Shown: positions 18,169-26,613, counted from the first letter of the stretch. The stretch is 32,222 bases of DNA from UBA4729 sp039931245 (GCA_039931245.1 JBDTSH010000020.1:1-32222); one strand, 5' to 3'. A program made the numbers and translations. The notes: generated by a model not told the origin, from the letters alone.

Positions 18169-19206
18169 TTAAACGTGCCGCAATCGGTGAGTGTGGCGCA
18201 AGTGGGAAAACTCGTAGCGCTCCCCCAGCCAAAACGCCACAACTGTCAGTACAGCGCTGGCATACATTGGCACGATGAACCGGAGGGCCCGTTGGATAAG
18301 GTCCTGGCCGCTGCCACCCGTAGCGCTCGATGGGCCAACCGCCGCGCCTGGCTTAACCGTAATAATGCTGAGCAGTTGTAGATTTGTTTGTTGGCCGTTT
18401 GCGTCAGTTGCCGTGACGCTGACCGGGTAGCCATTTTGGGCAGTGGCAGCATTTTGGTAGGTGTGTGTCAGCTCGAAGCTGCCACCCCCACTCCGACTCA
18501 CCAGTGACCGCTGGCCATCACCCCACTCAACCGCAATCGCATACGGCCCCTGCCCGCCTGTCAGCAACAATTGATAGGCAAGCGGATCGCCCGCGTAGTG
18601 GCCTTTAAAAAGAAAGGTACTCGTTAACACTAAGGTTTGAGTGGGTGGCACATTGTCGGCGCGACTGCCGGACGAGATACCGGACGAGGCCGGCCCGGCC
18701 GGCGGATCATAGTATATTATCGTTGGCGCAACGACTGGACCGGGCAAGTCGGTCTTACTAAAGACTCTGGCTTGGAGCTGGTTGGCGCCGACAAATAAAT
18801 CAGTCGTAATACTGTAGCTACCGGCGGCGCTGCACTGCCCCACCCCGCTAAACACGTCAGTACGATACAACGAAACGTAGCTGTTAATCGGGCAACTGCC
18901 GCTGATGGTAACGGGGGTCACACTCAAGTGAGCTCCGGCAACAGGCGTCACTATTGTCGCGGCCGAGGCGGGCGGCAATCCGGGCACACTGGCCTGCACG
19001 TCATAGCTATCGGCCGACACGAGGTGCGTCCAACTTGACAACAGAACACCGACGCACAGCAACATCATCGCCAACAAAGGGTACGACGTGGAGCGGTGGG
19101 GCAGCAACTTGAAAGAGTGCCGGCGATGCGACAAATGCAAGTGGGGGCTCTTAGCCAGGGGGTGGACCTTCGGCGGGCGACCGCGTTTTTTTGGTGGGTG
19201 TTTCAT
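18169..19206 (-). CDS. PKD/Ig surface protein, membrane-anchored at both ends
   Basis: A 345-residue envelope protein. The cytoplasmic start is very basic and Pro/His-rich (MKHPPKKRGRPPKVHPLAK), followed by a membrane segment (about 42-59). An Ig-like domain has a probable disulfide between Cys105 and Cys125. A PKD-type domain follows, with GPYAIAVEWGDG (about 220-231) and a later VSVTATDANGQ. A C-terminal membrane segment ends in FWLGERYEFSHLRHTHRL. It is a paralogue of the 23494 gene: same domain order and the same 20-residue Cys spacing. A TGtTAAACT box lies 25 bases before the ATG without a clear Shine-Dalgarno. PKD domains usually mediate binding or spacing at surfaces. The ligand is unknown. 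Confidence 0.8.
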   Translation of the reverse strand: MKHPPKKRGRPPKVHPLAKSPHLHLSHRRHSFKLLPHRSTSYPLLAMMLLCVGVLLSSWTHLVSADSYDVQASVPGLPPASAATIVTPVAGAHLSVTPVTISGSCPINSYVSLYRTDVFSGVGQCSAAGSYSITTDLFVGANQLQARVFSKTDLPGPVVAPTIIYYDPPAGPASSGISSGSRADNVPPTQTLVLTSTFLFKGHYAGDPLAYQLLLTGGQGPYAIAVEWGDGQRSLVSRSGGGSFELTHTYQNAATAQNGYPVSVTATDANGQQTNLQLLSIITVKPGAAVGPSSATGGSGQDLIQRALRFIVPMYASAVLTVVAFWLGERYEFSHLRHTHRLRHV

Positions 19207-19231
19207 ATTTATTTTTTGACTAACTTTACCT

Positions 19232-19240
19232 AGTTTAACA
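19232..19240 (-). promoter_or_regulatory. Extended -10 promoter of the 18169-19206 gene
   Basis: TGtTAAACT, giving a leader of about 19 bases that lacks a Shine-Dalgarno sequence. Confidence 0.45.
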
Positions 19241-19267
19241 TGTTTCGGGCCGAAGGTATCGAATATA

Positions 19268-19295
19268 TTGACTTAAGCCCCCTTTATGGTATTAT
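19268..19295 (+). promoter_or_regulatory. Complete promoter with leaderless start, 19302 gene
   Basis: TTGACT at 19268-19273, a 16-base spacer and an extended -10 TGgTATTAT (box 19290-19295), followed by only 6 bases before the ATG. This is the strongest single case for a leaderless gene in the window because the -35 box is also present. Confidence 0.75.
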
Positions 19296-19301
19296 CCTTG
19301 G

Positions 19302-20321
19302 ATGGCTGGTTATTTCTCCGAAGTAGATCCTCTCTTGCAGAGCGAAATTGAAGGAGTTTATACCACTTCCGAATCAGAAGAAGTTTTTGGAACTATCGCC
19401 GGTATCTTCGAGAATGAAGAACTGCGCGATATGATCACTGTACTTTCCCGCGAAACGACAACCCTGGCTCAAGGCTATGCCGTCACGCCCCACCTGGAGG
19501 GACTACCTCCTAAAATAATCAGTCGTTGGCACCAACATGAAACGATGGCCCAGGATATTACTGAACCGGAATTTGAAAATGATGACTCCTACTTGGAAAG
19601 AGTGCGAACGGTGGCCGCCTATGGTCTGCATTATGACGTCGGTTTGCTGGCGACCCACAGCGTCAACACCCCTTTTATGGTGATGCACCTGTCCGATTCC
19701 AGCGGCGAGCGACCCCTTACCATCCGTAAAGTGTCCCACCCGGGCGAGCCTAGTTTGTTTAAAATGTACGATGCCGGCGAACAACACCTGGGCAACCTAG
19801 AAGCCACCCAGGTTGCGCAATTACTTGCCAGCCTGGCCGGGCTTCGTCCGCAAGCTGATTCTCTCAATGGCAAAACCGAAACGCTAGTCCAACTTATTCA
19901 GTACCTCGGCGAAAGCAATGGCGTATCTAGCAACGAGTTTAAGCTGACGGCGCGCTTAGGAGATGACCCCGACGTGCCCCAAGCCGAAACCTACGGGGCT
20001 GTTTTGTACCGTGACGAGGTCTCACACGGTGTGGCCAAGCGGTCAGTTGTCATCGAAAGACTTATGAAATTTTCCGCCTACGCAACCGATAAACTTGTCC
20101 GCTTTGAAACCAGTGATACCACCCCCCCGTCGCCAGTTGAGGAAAAATCAATCTCTTCCATACGTCTCGATAGCACGACGACCAGTGACGCCAATTATGA
20201 CATCGAGAAAGCCAAAATCGGCGTACCGATTGTCGGGAACCGCCAGCCACAAGAGTTGTCGCTCGCTAATCTAGGCGGTGTCGTCGAAACTCTGCAAGAA
20301 GTAATCTGCGCCAGCTTTTAA
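19302..20321 (+). CDS. Orphan soluble protein, 339 aa
   Basis: I do not recognise this family. The protein is acidic, with no signal peptide, membrane segment or Cys cluster. The first third is helical and Glu-rich (FSEVDPLLQSEIEGVY, FENEELRDMITVLSRETT). The middle is mixed (YDVGLLATHSVNTPFMVMHLSD, TIRKVSHPGEPSLFKMYD). The C-terminal region is polar and probably partly disordered around DTTPPSPVEEKS. The start is fixed by a full promoter 6 bases before the ATG. It is monocistronic and runs into the convergent alaS with a 13-base gap. It looks like one more lineage-specific cytoplasmic protein. No function is proposed. Confidence 0.72.
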   Translation: MAGYFSEVDPLLQSEIEGVYTTSESEEVFGTIAGIFENEELRDMITVLSRETTTLAQGYAVTPHLEGLPPKIISRWHQHETMAQDITEPEFENDDSYLERVRTVAAYGLHYDVGLLATHSVNTPFMVMHLSDSSGERPLTIRKVSHPGEPSLFKMYDAGEQHLGNLEATQVAQLLASLAGLRPQADSLNGKTETLVQLIQYLGESNGVSSNEFKLTARLGDDPDVPQAETYGAVLYRDEVSHGVAKRSVVIERLMKFSAYATDKLVRFETSDTTPPSPVEEKSISSIRLDSTTTSDANYDIEKAKIGVPIVGNRQPQELSLANLGGVVETLQEVICASF

Positions 20322-20334
20322 AAATATTTCTGTT

Positions 20335-22251
20335 TTAAGCAAGGACGGCTTTGATACGGCGGATGCCGGCACTGCTCGATTCTTCTTTGACAATTTTGAA
20401 TTTTTTATCGTCTTCGTATAACTGTAGAGTGTGCTCCACATGGGGGCCGCCACATATCTCGAAGCTGAACGGCCGATCAGCCCCATCGGCCATCATCTTA
20501 TACACTTTCACGGTGTCGCCATAGCGGTCGCCAAACTGTCCTAGGGCGCCCATCTCTTCCCGTGCAACTTTTGTCGGATACTCTTGGAAAGAAACTTTCA
20601 GGTCTTTGGCGATCTGTTCATTGACAATATCCTGGACTTGCTTGAGTTGCTCAAAGCTGACTTTTTCGGGGTGGCTGAAGTCAAAGCGCAAGCGTTCTTC
20701 GGTGATGTTGCTGCCCCGCTGGATCACGTGGTCACCGAGTACTTGGCGGAGAGCCTGATACATCAAGTGAGTGGCGGTGTGATACTTTTTGTGCTGGAGG
20801 CTGTGGCCGCCGAGCCCCCCTTTGAAAGTACCTTTACTAGCGGTTTGGGAGCGCCGGCGTTGCTCGGCCATTTTGGCATCGAACTGCTCACGCCAGTTGT
20901 CATCTAAAACGACGCCTTGCGTGAAAGCCTCTTCGACGCTGAGCTCGACGGGAAACCCGTAGGTATCGTACAGAGTAAACAGGGCCTCACCTTGGGTCGA
21001 CTGGGCACGAGTAGTGACCGCTGGGAGAGCGCCAAACAGCTTTTGAAACTCACGAAGTCCTTTACGGAGCGTCTGACGAAAGACTTTTTCCTCTTTCACG
21101 AGTATGTCGATGACCACTTGGCGTTTATCGGCAACTTCCGGGTAATCGGCGGCGTACATGTCGGTAATTACCGGGACAATCTGTTCCACGAAATTTTGCT
21201 CGACACCGAGCTCGAAGGCAAACCGGATGGCGCGGCGCATCAGGCGGCGCATCACATAGCCCTGTTCTTTGTTGCTCGGAATGATGCCGTCCACTGCCAA
21301 AAAGGTGGCGGCCCGCAAGTGATCGGCGATAACGCGCATGCTCTCGGTGTGACTCTCGTACTTTTTGCCGGAGATGGCCTGTAATTTATCGATAATCGGT
21401 TTCATAATGCTGATCTGGAAGACGTCTGGGCTATCGATACTGGCCGCGGCAATGCGCTCCAGCCCACCCCCGAAATCAACATTTTGCTTAGCTAAGGGGA
21501 CAAAGCCGGCGGCGGTCCGTTGATATTGCATGAAGACCTGGTTACCAATTTCCATAAACCGACCAGAATCGCTGGCTGGATGAGGCAATCCATAACCGTC
21601 AGCGTGGTTGCGGTCGCCAAAATCATAGAATACTTCGCTATCGGGGCCGCACGGGTCACCCAGCGGGGTCTGGCTGAGGCCCCCAGCGCGGCTCCACCAG
21701 TTTTCCCCATCGTCGTAGAAAAATATCCGGCCGCCTTGCATGCCGTTCTGGTTCCCATCGGCTTGACTGCCCACGGCGACAATCTTCGCATCAATGCCCT
21801 TTTCGGCAAAAAGCTTTTGCCAGATAGCGGCGGCGGTATCGTCGCGCTCGATACCGTTTGCTGCATCGCCGATAAAACAAGTAACATAAATTTTGTGGGG
21901 GTCGAGCTTGACGACGTCGACCAGAAATTCAAAAAACCAGCGGATCTGCTCTTCTTTGAAATAGTCACCGAGACTCCAGTTGCCGAGCATTTCAAAAAAA
22001 GTGGTGTGGCGATTATCGCCGACGTCTTCGATATCTTGGGCCCGTAAACAGGTCTGGCTGTCAACTAAGCGACTGCCCCGACCATGCGGCTCACCCAGTA
22101 GATACGGCAGCAACGACTGCATGCCCGAACCGGTAAATAGAGTCGTCGGATCGTTTTGGGGCACCAAGAGCGCTCGCGGAATAATGCGATGGCCGCGTTG
22201 CGTATAAAAATCTAGGTAGGCTGATCGAATTTCTTGGGCTGTCATTGACAT
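20335..22251 (-). CDS. alaS: Alanyl-tRNA synthetase, compact form
   Basis: Charges tRNA-Ala and edits mischarged Ser or Gly. The class II catalytic domain (residues 1 to about 240, e.g. TCLRAQDIEDVGDNRHTTFF) and the tRNA-recognition region (DFGGGLERIAAASID onward) are complete. The editing domain follows with zinc/active-site residues His491, His495, Cys600 and His604 (HTATH, CGGPHV rather than CGGTHV). The protein stops at 638 residues, right after the RRIKAV element, so the C-Ala domain is missing. The beta-barrel normally before the editing domain is reduced to a short linker (KGTFKGGLGGHSLQ). Full-length enzymes have about 870 residues. An extended -10 TGtTATAAT gives a leader of about 50 bases. 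A second ATG two codons later (MTAQEIRSAYLDF) is an equally good start. Confidence 0.95.
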   Translation of the reverse strand: MSMTAQEIRSAYLDFYTQRGHRIIPRALLVPQNDPTTLFTGSGMQSLLPYLLGEPHGRGSRLVDSQTCLRAQDIEDVGDNRHTTFFEMLGNWSLGDYFKEEQIRWFFEFLVDVVKLDPHKIYVTCFIGDAANGIERDDTAAAIWQKLFAEKGIDAKIVAVGSQADGNQNGMQGGRIFFYDDGENWWSRAGGLSQTPLGDPCGPDSEVFYDFGDRNHADGYGLPHPASDSGRFMEIGNQVFMQYQRTAAGFVPLAKQNVDFGGGLERIAAASIDSPDVFQISIMKPIIDKLQAISGKKYESHTESMRVIADHLRAATFLAVDGIIPSNKEQGYVMRRLMRRAIRFAFELGVEQNFVEQIVPVITDMYAADYPEVADKRQVVIDILVKEEKVFRQTLRKGLREFQKLFGALPAVTTRAQSTQGEALFTLYDTYGFPVELSVEEAFTQGVVLDDNWREQFDAKMAEQRRRSQTASKGTFKGGLGGHSLQHKKYHTATHLMYQALRQVLGDHVIQRGSNITEERLRFDFSHPEKVSFEQLKQVQDIVNEQIAKDLKVSFQEYPTKVAREEMGALGQFGDRYGDTVKVYKMMADGADRPFSFEICGGPHVEHTLQLYEDDKKFKIVKEESSSAGIRRIKAVLA

Positions 22252-22307
22252 TCAACTTTCTGGCGCGAGGCACGGTCGAGCGCTGTAGGCTCATTGGCAA
22301 TCACTCA

Positions 22308-22316
22308 ATTATAACA
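22308..22316 (-). promoter_or_regulatory. Extended -10 promoter of alaS
   Basis: TGtTATAAT on the minus strand in the mnmA-alaS gap, so alaS is not dependent on mnmA transcription. The 50-base leader has no clear Shine-Dalgarno. Confidence 0.6.
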
Positions 22317-22358
22317 GAGGTCGCTCGATTGCCAAATCGCCGTGAGTCCCGGGCGCGC

Positions 22359-23459
22359 TTAAATTACGATACCGCCGCCGACAACACGCGGGCCGTCGTA
22401 GAGAACGGCCGACTGGCCGGGCGTAATAGCCCGAACATCGTCATCGAGCAAAACTGTGAGCTGATCCGCTGGGCCGGCACCCCCGCGGACGTGGCAACCA
22501 ATCAAGGGCGCTCGGTATCTGGTGCGGACCTGGTAGGGCCGGTCGGCAGTTGGCGGCTGGTTGATCCAATGCAGCGACGTCAGACGGACATCTCGGCGCC
22601 ACAAACGGCCGTCTTGTAAGTCGGTCGTCACGTAGACTTCGTTTTTGGCCATGTCCTTACCGACTACGTAATAGGGGAGTCCGCCGCCGACATCAAGTCC
22701 GTGGCGCTGGCCAATAGTATAAAACAGTGCCCCGTCGTGTTCACCAATCGTTTTGCCGGCAGGGTCAACAATCGGCCCGGGCGTCTGAGGACCGAGTTCG
22801 GCCAGCAAGAAATCTTTGATACCAACTTTGCCGACAAAACAAATGCCTTGGCTATCTTTCTTCTCGGCGGTGGCCAGTCCCAATTTTTTCGCGAGAGCCC
22901 GAACGGCTGGTTTTTGCAGGTCACCGATAGGCATCAAGCTGTGGCTCAGAGCCTGGGCGGTCACCCGATACAAGAAATAAGACTGATCTTTATTCGGATC
23001 GAGTCCGGCCAACAAACTGGCAGAACCCGCCGAGCCCGCCAAAGAGTCTGCTCCGTCGTAGACGATCCGGGCGTAGTGGCCCGTGGCGATAGCGTCAGCG
23101 CCGTCATCGAGCGCGGCTTGTAAGAATAGCTTGAACTTCACCTCTTGGTTGCACATGATATCGGGGTTGGGGGTAATGCCCGCTTGGTAACCCGCCACCA
23201 TGTAATCGACAACCCGTTGGCGATACTCCGCCTCAAAATCATACATTTTAAAAGCAATACCGAGCTGCACCGCCACCCGTTTGGCATCTTGATAATCCTC
23301 TTTCCAAGGACAGGTAAAGCCCGGCAAGTCCTGGCTCCAGTTTTTCATATAGACGCCGGTCACGGCGTAGCCCTGCTGCTGGAGAAGCGCCGCCGTGACG
23401 GATGAATCAACCCCCCCGGACATGCCGACATAGACTTTCTTGATAACTTTTAGGGGCAT
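22359..23459 (-). CDS. mnmA: tRNA-specific 2-thiouridylase MnmA
   Basis: Makes 2-thiouridine at wobble position 34 of tRNA-Lys, -Glu and -Gln, using sulfur relayed from a cysteine desulfurase. The 366-residue protein has the ATP-pyrophosphatase P-loop SGGVDSS (residues 14-20), the catalytic Cys103 in NPDIMCNQEVKFK, the second catalytic Cys207 in DSQGICFVGKV, and the C-terminal beta-barrel. The start ATG lies 8 bases after TGcTAAAAT, predicting a leaderless mRNA. That box immediately follows the U-tract of the terminator of the upstream surface-protein genes, so mnmA is a fresh transcription unit. The insert ADSLAGSAGSAS near residue 140 looks like a lineage-specific loop. Confidence 0.96.
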   Translation of the reverse strand: MPLKVIKKVYVGMSGGVDSSVTAALLQQQGYAVTGVYMKNWSQDLPGFTCPWKEDYQDAKRVAVQLGIAFKMYDFEAEYRQRVVDYMVAGYQAGITPNPDIMCNQEVKFKLFLQAALDDGADAIATGHYARIVYDGADSLAGSAGSASLLAGLDPNKDQSYFLYRVTAQALSHSLMPIGDLQKPAVRALAKKLGLATAEKKDSQGICFVGKVGIKDFLLAELGPQTPGPIVDPAGKTIGEHDGALFYTIGQRHGLDVGGGLPYYVVGKDMAKNEVYVTTDLQDGRLWRRDVRLTSLHWINQPPTADRPYQVRTRYRAPLIGCHVRGGAGPADQLTVLLDDDVRAITPGQSAVLYDGPRVVGGGIVI

Positions 23460-23467
23460 AGTTTGTT

Positions 23468-23476
23468 ATTTTAGCA
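23468..23476 (-). promoter_or_regulatory. Extended -10 promoter of mnmA, leaderless
   Basis: TGcTAAAAT then AACAAACT then ATG. It abuts the T-run of the preceding intrinsic terminator. Confidence 0.6.
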
Positions 23477-23515
23477 AAAAAACGGCCCGACCTCTACGCC
23501 TTAGGCGTCGGACGG
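23476..23515 (-). terminator. Intrinsic terminator of the surface-protein gene cluster
   Basis: The arms CCGUCCGAC and GUCGGGCCG pair at 8 of 9 positions (one G-U) around an inner palindrome CGCCUAAGGCG, and are followed by seven U. The left arm lies inside the last codons of the PKD-protein gene. This is the clearest Rho-independent terminator in the window and marks the end of the cluster. Confidence 0.88.
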
Positions 23516-24462
23516 TCCTTTTCAAGCTGTTTACGCAGCGTAAACAGCTCGTGGCGACGCCCGATCCAAAAAGCGGCGAAAATGAGCGGCAGCATGGCTA
23601 CCGCCGGCCACCACAGTACGACTATCTTGGTAATGGATGATGAATTACCGCTCGCATTACTGTTTTGGACGACCTTGCCGTTACCGACTCCGACTAATTG
23701 CAAAAAAGCTTCGCCCCCTTGGCTGTCGGTCGCTTTGACGGTGATTTTATAGACACCGGCCGCCTTATAGACATGTGTCAGCATCAGTGTTCCCGCGAAC
23801 GGATCACTCGTCAAATCGCTCGGGCTCCCATCGCCCCAGTCAACGCTGATGGCATAAGGTCCGGTGCCGCCGGCCACAATAATCGGCCAGTTGAGCGCAT
23901 CGCCGGGGTCGGCCCCCAGCTTGGCGTAGATACTGCTTAGGGTGACGTGCGTACCAAACTCCAGAAACTGGGCGTCATTGAAACGTACCGTCACAATGTT
24001 CGAATCCGGGCCGGCTTGATCGAGGGCATCATACACTCGGGCCACGAGGTCGTTCTGGCCGCTGAATAAATCGATTTGGAGCGAGTAGCTGCCGGTGGTG
24101 CACATAATTGAACCGACAAATATATTGTTAGCAAACAGTTTCACCAGTAAGCCTTGCGGGCACAGACCGTTGACCGTGATGGGCACACTAGTAAACGTTG
24201 CCCCGTTTCCGGGCGTCGTGATGGTCGCGCCTCTGGTGGGGGCGGGCGACGAGATCGTCCCTTCCAGACCAACCGAACCCGATTGCGGGTTTTTAGGCGG
24301 CGGCACCGCGGCACTGGCCGAACCACCGACGGCCGTCGTCAATAGACAAGCCAGCACCACAAACAAGGCCACCTGGCGAAAGGTCGGAAGAAATAGTGAC
24401 ATAGGGCGTTGCATCATACTAAGCATAACCTTATTGAAGATAGCGCGAAATATCAACCCCAC
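23494..24462 (-). CDS. PKD/Ig surface protein, membrane-anchored
   Basis: An envelope protein with a signal/anchor segment (about residues 30-47, FRQVALFVVLACLLTTAVGG), an Ig-like domain with a probable Cys101-Cys121 disulfide, a PKD-like domain with GPYAISVDWGDG, and a C-terminal membrane segment followed by FWIGRRHELFTLRKQLEKDR. It is a paralogue of the 18169 protein with identical domain order and Cys spacing. The frame opens at GTG 24462, 11 bases after the upstream stop; ATGs at 24426, 24417 and 24414 are possible true starts and I cannot decide between them. It is the last gene of the surface cluster and ends inside the terminator hairpin. A role as an anchored partner of the secreted proteins upstream is inference. 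Confidence 0.8.
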   Translation of the reverse strand: MGLIFRAIFNKVMLSMMQRPMSLFLPTFRQVALFVVLACLLTTAVGGSASAAVPPPKNPQSGSVGLEGTISSPAPTRGATITTPGNGATFTSVPITVNGLCPQGLLVKLFANNIFVGSIMCTTGSYSLQIDLFSGQNDLVARVYDALDQAGPDSNIVTVRFNDAQFLEFGTHVTLSSIYAKLGADPGDALNWPIIVAGGTGPYAISVDWGDGSPSDLTSDPFAGTLMLTHVYKAAGVYKITVKATDSQGGEAFLQLVGVGNGKVVQNSNASGNSSSITKIVVLWWPAVAMLPLIFAAFWIGRRHELFTLRKQLEKDRPTPKA

Positions 24463-24473
24463 TATGGGCCGAC

Positions 24474-25475
24474 CTAGCGGCGGTTAGATTTCTGAATAAT
24501 GCGGCGGTTGTAGGCGCGGACCAGGCGAGGCAGACCAAAGATCAAGAAGGCCAGGACAATGACGGCGGCGATAAACAAGAGGATGACGATGAGGGGAATG
24601 ACGTAAAAGGTCGTGCTGGCACTCAGCAATTGCCCATTACTACCGTAACCAAAGTTGCCCTCGAGTTTAAAGACGCCCCAGGTACCGACCTTATCGAGGG
24701 GCACACTAAACTTACGAATACTGTCGGGGAGGACATTACTCCGGGGGTCGGCACTGTTGATTTCGTATTGTCCCAAGATCTTGCCGGAACGGTCCTTCAG
24801 AAGGATCTTGCCAAACGGCTGTTCCTGGATATTACCGGAGTTCTGAAAGCGCACCACGCCGGTTATGGCCTTGGAGCTGGTAAACAAGCTGCGGGGGTGA
24901 ACGCCGCTGCGGACGTCAAAACTGGAAATATTCAGTTGATCTTTAATATCTCCGGGGACGGTCGCAATGATGAGGGAGCCCACACTACCGGCCAAGCTAA
25001 CCGTTTGGTTGGGACCCCCTGGTGTCGCCGGAGCGAAACGAATGGCCCCGTAATAACCACCGCCGGCAGCGTCGGCCGGTACGGTAATCGGCAGGCTGAC
25101 GTTCTTTTGTTCACCGGGCTGGAGCGTAAAATTAGGCAAGGCCTTCGTAAAACGTTTTAAGCTGTGACTTTTGGCAAATTGATTGCTGTTGAGGATAATA
25201 GCCGGCTGGCCTGATTCGTCACTACTGGCGGCGAAGTCATTAATGACGGCTTGGAGGGAGGCGGCGGTACTTGTGATGTTCGTCACGGTGATGGTCACTA
25301 TTTTAGTTTGACCAGGCGCGACGGTAATATCGGTGCGGACGGGTGACACCCGAAGACCGTTGGCGCCGGCGGCCGAGGCCAAGCCGGGAGCAATGGCCAG
25401 CAACAAGACAACGGCCGTCCACACCGTCGCGACAGGTAACATAATTTGCCGTCGATTTATTTTGAAATTTTTCAT
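24474..25475 (-). CDS. DUF916-like membrane-anchored surface protein
   Basis: A 333-residue exported protein: a signal segment (about residues 12-36), two Ig-like beta domains, a C-terminal membrane segment (about 290-318) and a basic tail (NRRIIQKSNRR). The first domain reads LRVSPVRTDITVAPGQ, then NVSLPITVPADAAGGGYYGA. This is the pattern of the DUF916/WxL-interacting protein N-terminal domain of Gram-positive bacteria and of proteins I recall in Saccharibacteria. The frame extends upstream to 25706, but the extra residues overlap the preceding gene and look non-coding. The ATG at 25475 is chosen because it is the first one downstream of a TTGGCA/TAATAT promoter. It probably anchors or organises the neighbouring secreted beta proteins (inference). 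Confidence 0.78.
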   Translation of the reverse strand: MKNFKINRRQIMLPVATVWTAVVLLLAIAPGLASAAGANGLRVSPVRTDITVAPGQTKIVTITVTNITSTAASLQAVINDFAASSDESGQPAIILNSNQFAKSHSLKRFTKALPNFTLQPGEQKNVSLPITVPADAAGGGYYGAIRFAPATPGGPNQTVSLAGSVGSLIIATVPGDIKDQLNISSFDVRSGVHPRSLFTSSKAITGVVRFQNSGNIQEQPFGKILLKDRSGKILGQYEINSADPRSNVLPDSIRKFSVPLDKVGTWGVFKLEGNFGYGSNGQLLSASTTFYVIPLIVILLFIAAVIVLAFLIFGLPRLVRAYNRRIIQKSNRR

Positions 25476-25491
25476 AAAATCTATTACGTCC

Positions 25492-25520
25492 ATATTATCA
25501 AAACGCTTGCTCTTTGCCAA
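25492..25520 (-). promoter_or_regulatory. Promoter of the DUF916-like gene
   Basis: TTGGCA at 25515-25520, a 17-base spacer and an extended -10 TGaTAATAT (box 25492-25497). The ATG at 25493 lies inside the -10 box, so translation should start at 25475 after a leader of about 10 bases. Confidence 0.65.
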
Positions 25521-25539
25521 CAGTGGCTGACAGTTGTCA
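25516..25539. repeat. Two abutting palindromes at the DUF916-like promoter
   Basis: GCCA-ACAG-TGGC (25516-25527) and TGACA-GT-TGTCA (25528-25539) lie back to back. They overlap the -35 box and the stop codon of the upstream gene. They could be an operator or a weak attenuator; there is no U-run. Confidence 0.4.
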
Positions 25540-26601
25540 AAAGTTAGCCAAACATATATAGGTGACAGTGCTGACGTATACCCCGGTCGGTTGGGCGGCG
25601 GGGACGTTGACGATATAGCTAGCCGTGTACAGACGCAAGTCGTCGGCCGCCGTCGTCGTGGCGACCGTTTCATTGGCGGAGAAGCGATAGAAATTCGGCA
25701 CGTCATAGGCGGCGGTTGGTGCTGCCACGCCGGGCCCGGACGGGTCTAGCCCCCCCGCTGGCGAAGTGTTAGCGCGCAAATTCAAGCCAAACTGGGGCGT
25801 TCCCGGGCGCGACACATCACTAGCGGTCAGCTGGGTAATGACATTGTTACCGCTTATCAGCGTCGTACCGGTAATCGAGATACTGTAGCCATAGCGGGCA
25901 TTGGTGGCCGTCAGCATTTGCGATGAACCGCGGCTGGCCCGCGTCGACGATAACTCGCCAAAATTAATGTAATCGCCGTCGGCATTGGCACAGCTGCTAC
26001 CCGGTATAGATACAGCGGTGCAGAATATTATATAAGGGGGCACCTCGGCGCTAATCGATAAATTAGAGTTAATGGCGAAGGCACTCCCGCCGTAGTCGCT
26101 GGCACTTCCCGAGGCGTCGGTCGCGGCAAACGTCTGGAGGCGGGCGTAGTAGGACCCTGGGCTGTCCGGATTGATCACATTGCTGAATGTATAGCTGACG
26201 GGGCCGACGGGAGCAGGCAGCGCCGCAGGTCGGCTCAGAATAATCCGATTATTCGTACTCGCCCCGTCGATACTAAAGCCGATTTGTCCGGTTTGATCAC
26301 TCAGTATCACGCCCGACAGATCCAAACCATTGGGCGGCGTACAGGGGTCACCGCTAATAGCGCTATTCGAGCAAAACTCAATCTCGATGGAGCCCAAATT
26401 ACCGCTGCTGCTCAAATCGAACGATAGGGCGTAGACCGATGGTTCGCTGGCGATACTGTCGCTAATTTGCAATTTACGGTTGCCGAGTTGGGCCCCGGCG
26501 GCTGGGGCGAACAGTTGTTGCCAAAAACCCAGCAGGAATAAGCCGATAACAGCTCCAGCAATCAGTCTAACGTTGAGGGGCGAGGTGGCAGGCTGGCTCA
26601 T
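25537..26601 (-). CDS. Secreted beta-rich surface protein, two-domain, 354 aa
   Basis: An exported protein with a hydrophobic segment at about residues 13-34 and no LPXTG or C-terminal membrane segment. Two Ser/Thr/Gly-rich beta domains follow. Domain 1 has EFCSNSAISGDPC (Cys77-Cys87). Domain 2 starts with IIFCTAVSIPGSSC (Cys194-Cys204), contains QFGLNLRAN (about 270-278), and ends with PTGVYVSTVTYICLANF at the very C-terminus. It is paralogous to the 26614 gene over both domains and to the 27976 gene over domain 2. The closing strand resembles the end of WxL domains, but no Trp-x-Leu is present. The gene follows 26614 by 12 bases, probably co-transcribed. Function: surface or fibre component by inference. 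Confidence 0.75.
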   Translation of the reverse strand: MSQPATSPLNVRLIAGAVIGLFLLGFWQQLFAPAAGAQLGNRKLQISDSIASEPSVYALSFDLSSSGNLGSIEIEFCSNSAISGDPCTPPNGLDLSGVILSDQTGQIGFSIDGASTNNRIILSRPAALPAPVGPVSYTFSNVINPDSPGSYYARLQTFAATDASGSASDYGGSAFAINSNLSISAEVPPYIIFCTAVSIPGSSCANADGDYINFGELSSTRASRGSSQMLTATNARYGYSISITGTTLISGNNVITQLTASDVSRPGTPQFGLNLRANTSPAGGLDPSGPGVAAPTAAYDVPNFYRFSANETVATTTAADDLRLYTASYIVNVPAAQPTGVYVSTVTYICLANF

Positions 26602-26613
26602 TCATTCCAGACC

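Noticed and set aside
25476..25706. N-terminal extension of the DUF916-like protein (about 77 residues)
   Set aside because: It overlaps the end of the preceding coding region in another frame, has low-complexity Pro/Arg/Ser content, and a good promoter lies inside it just before the true start.
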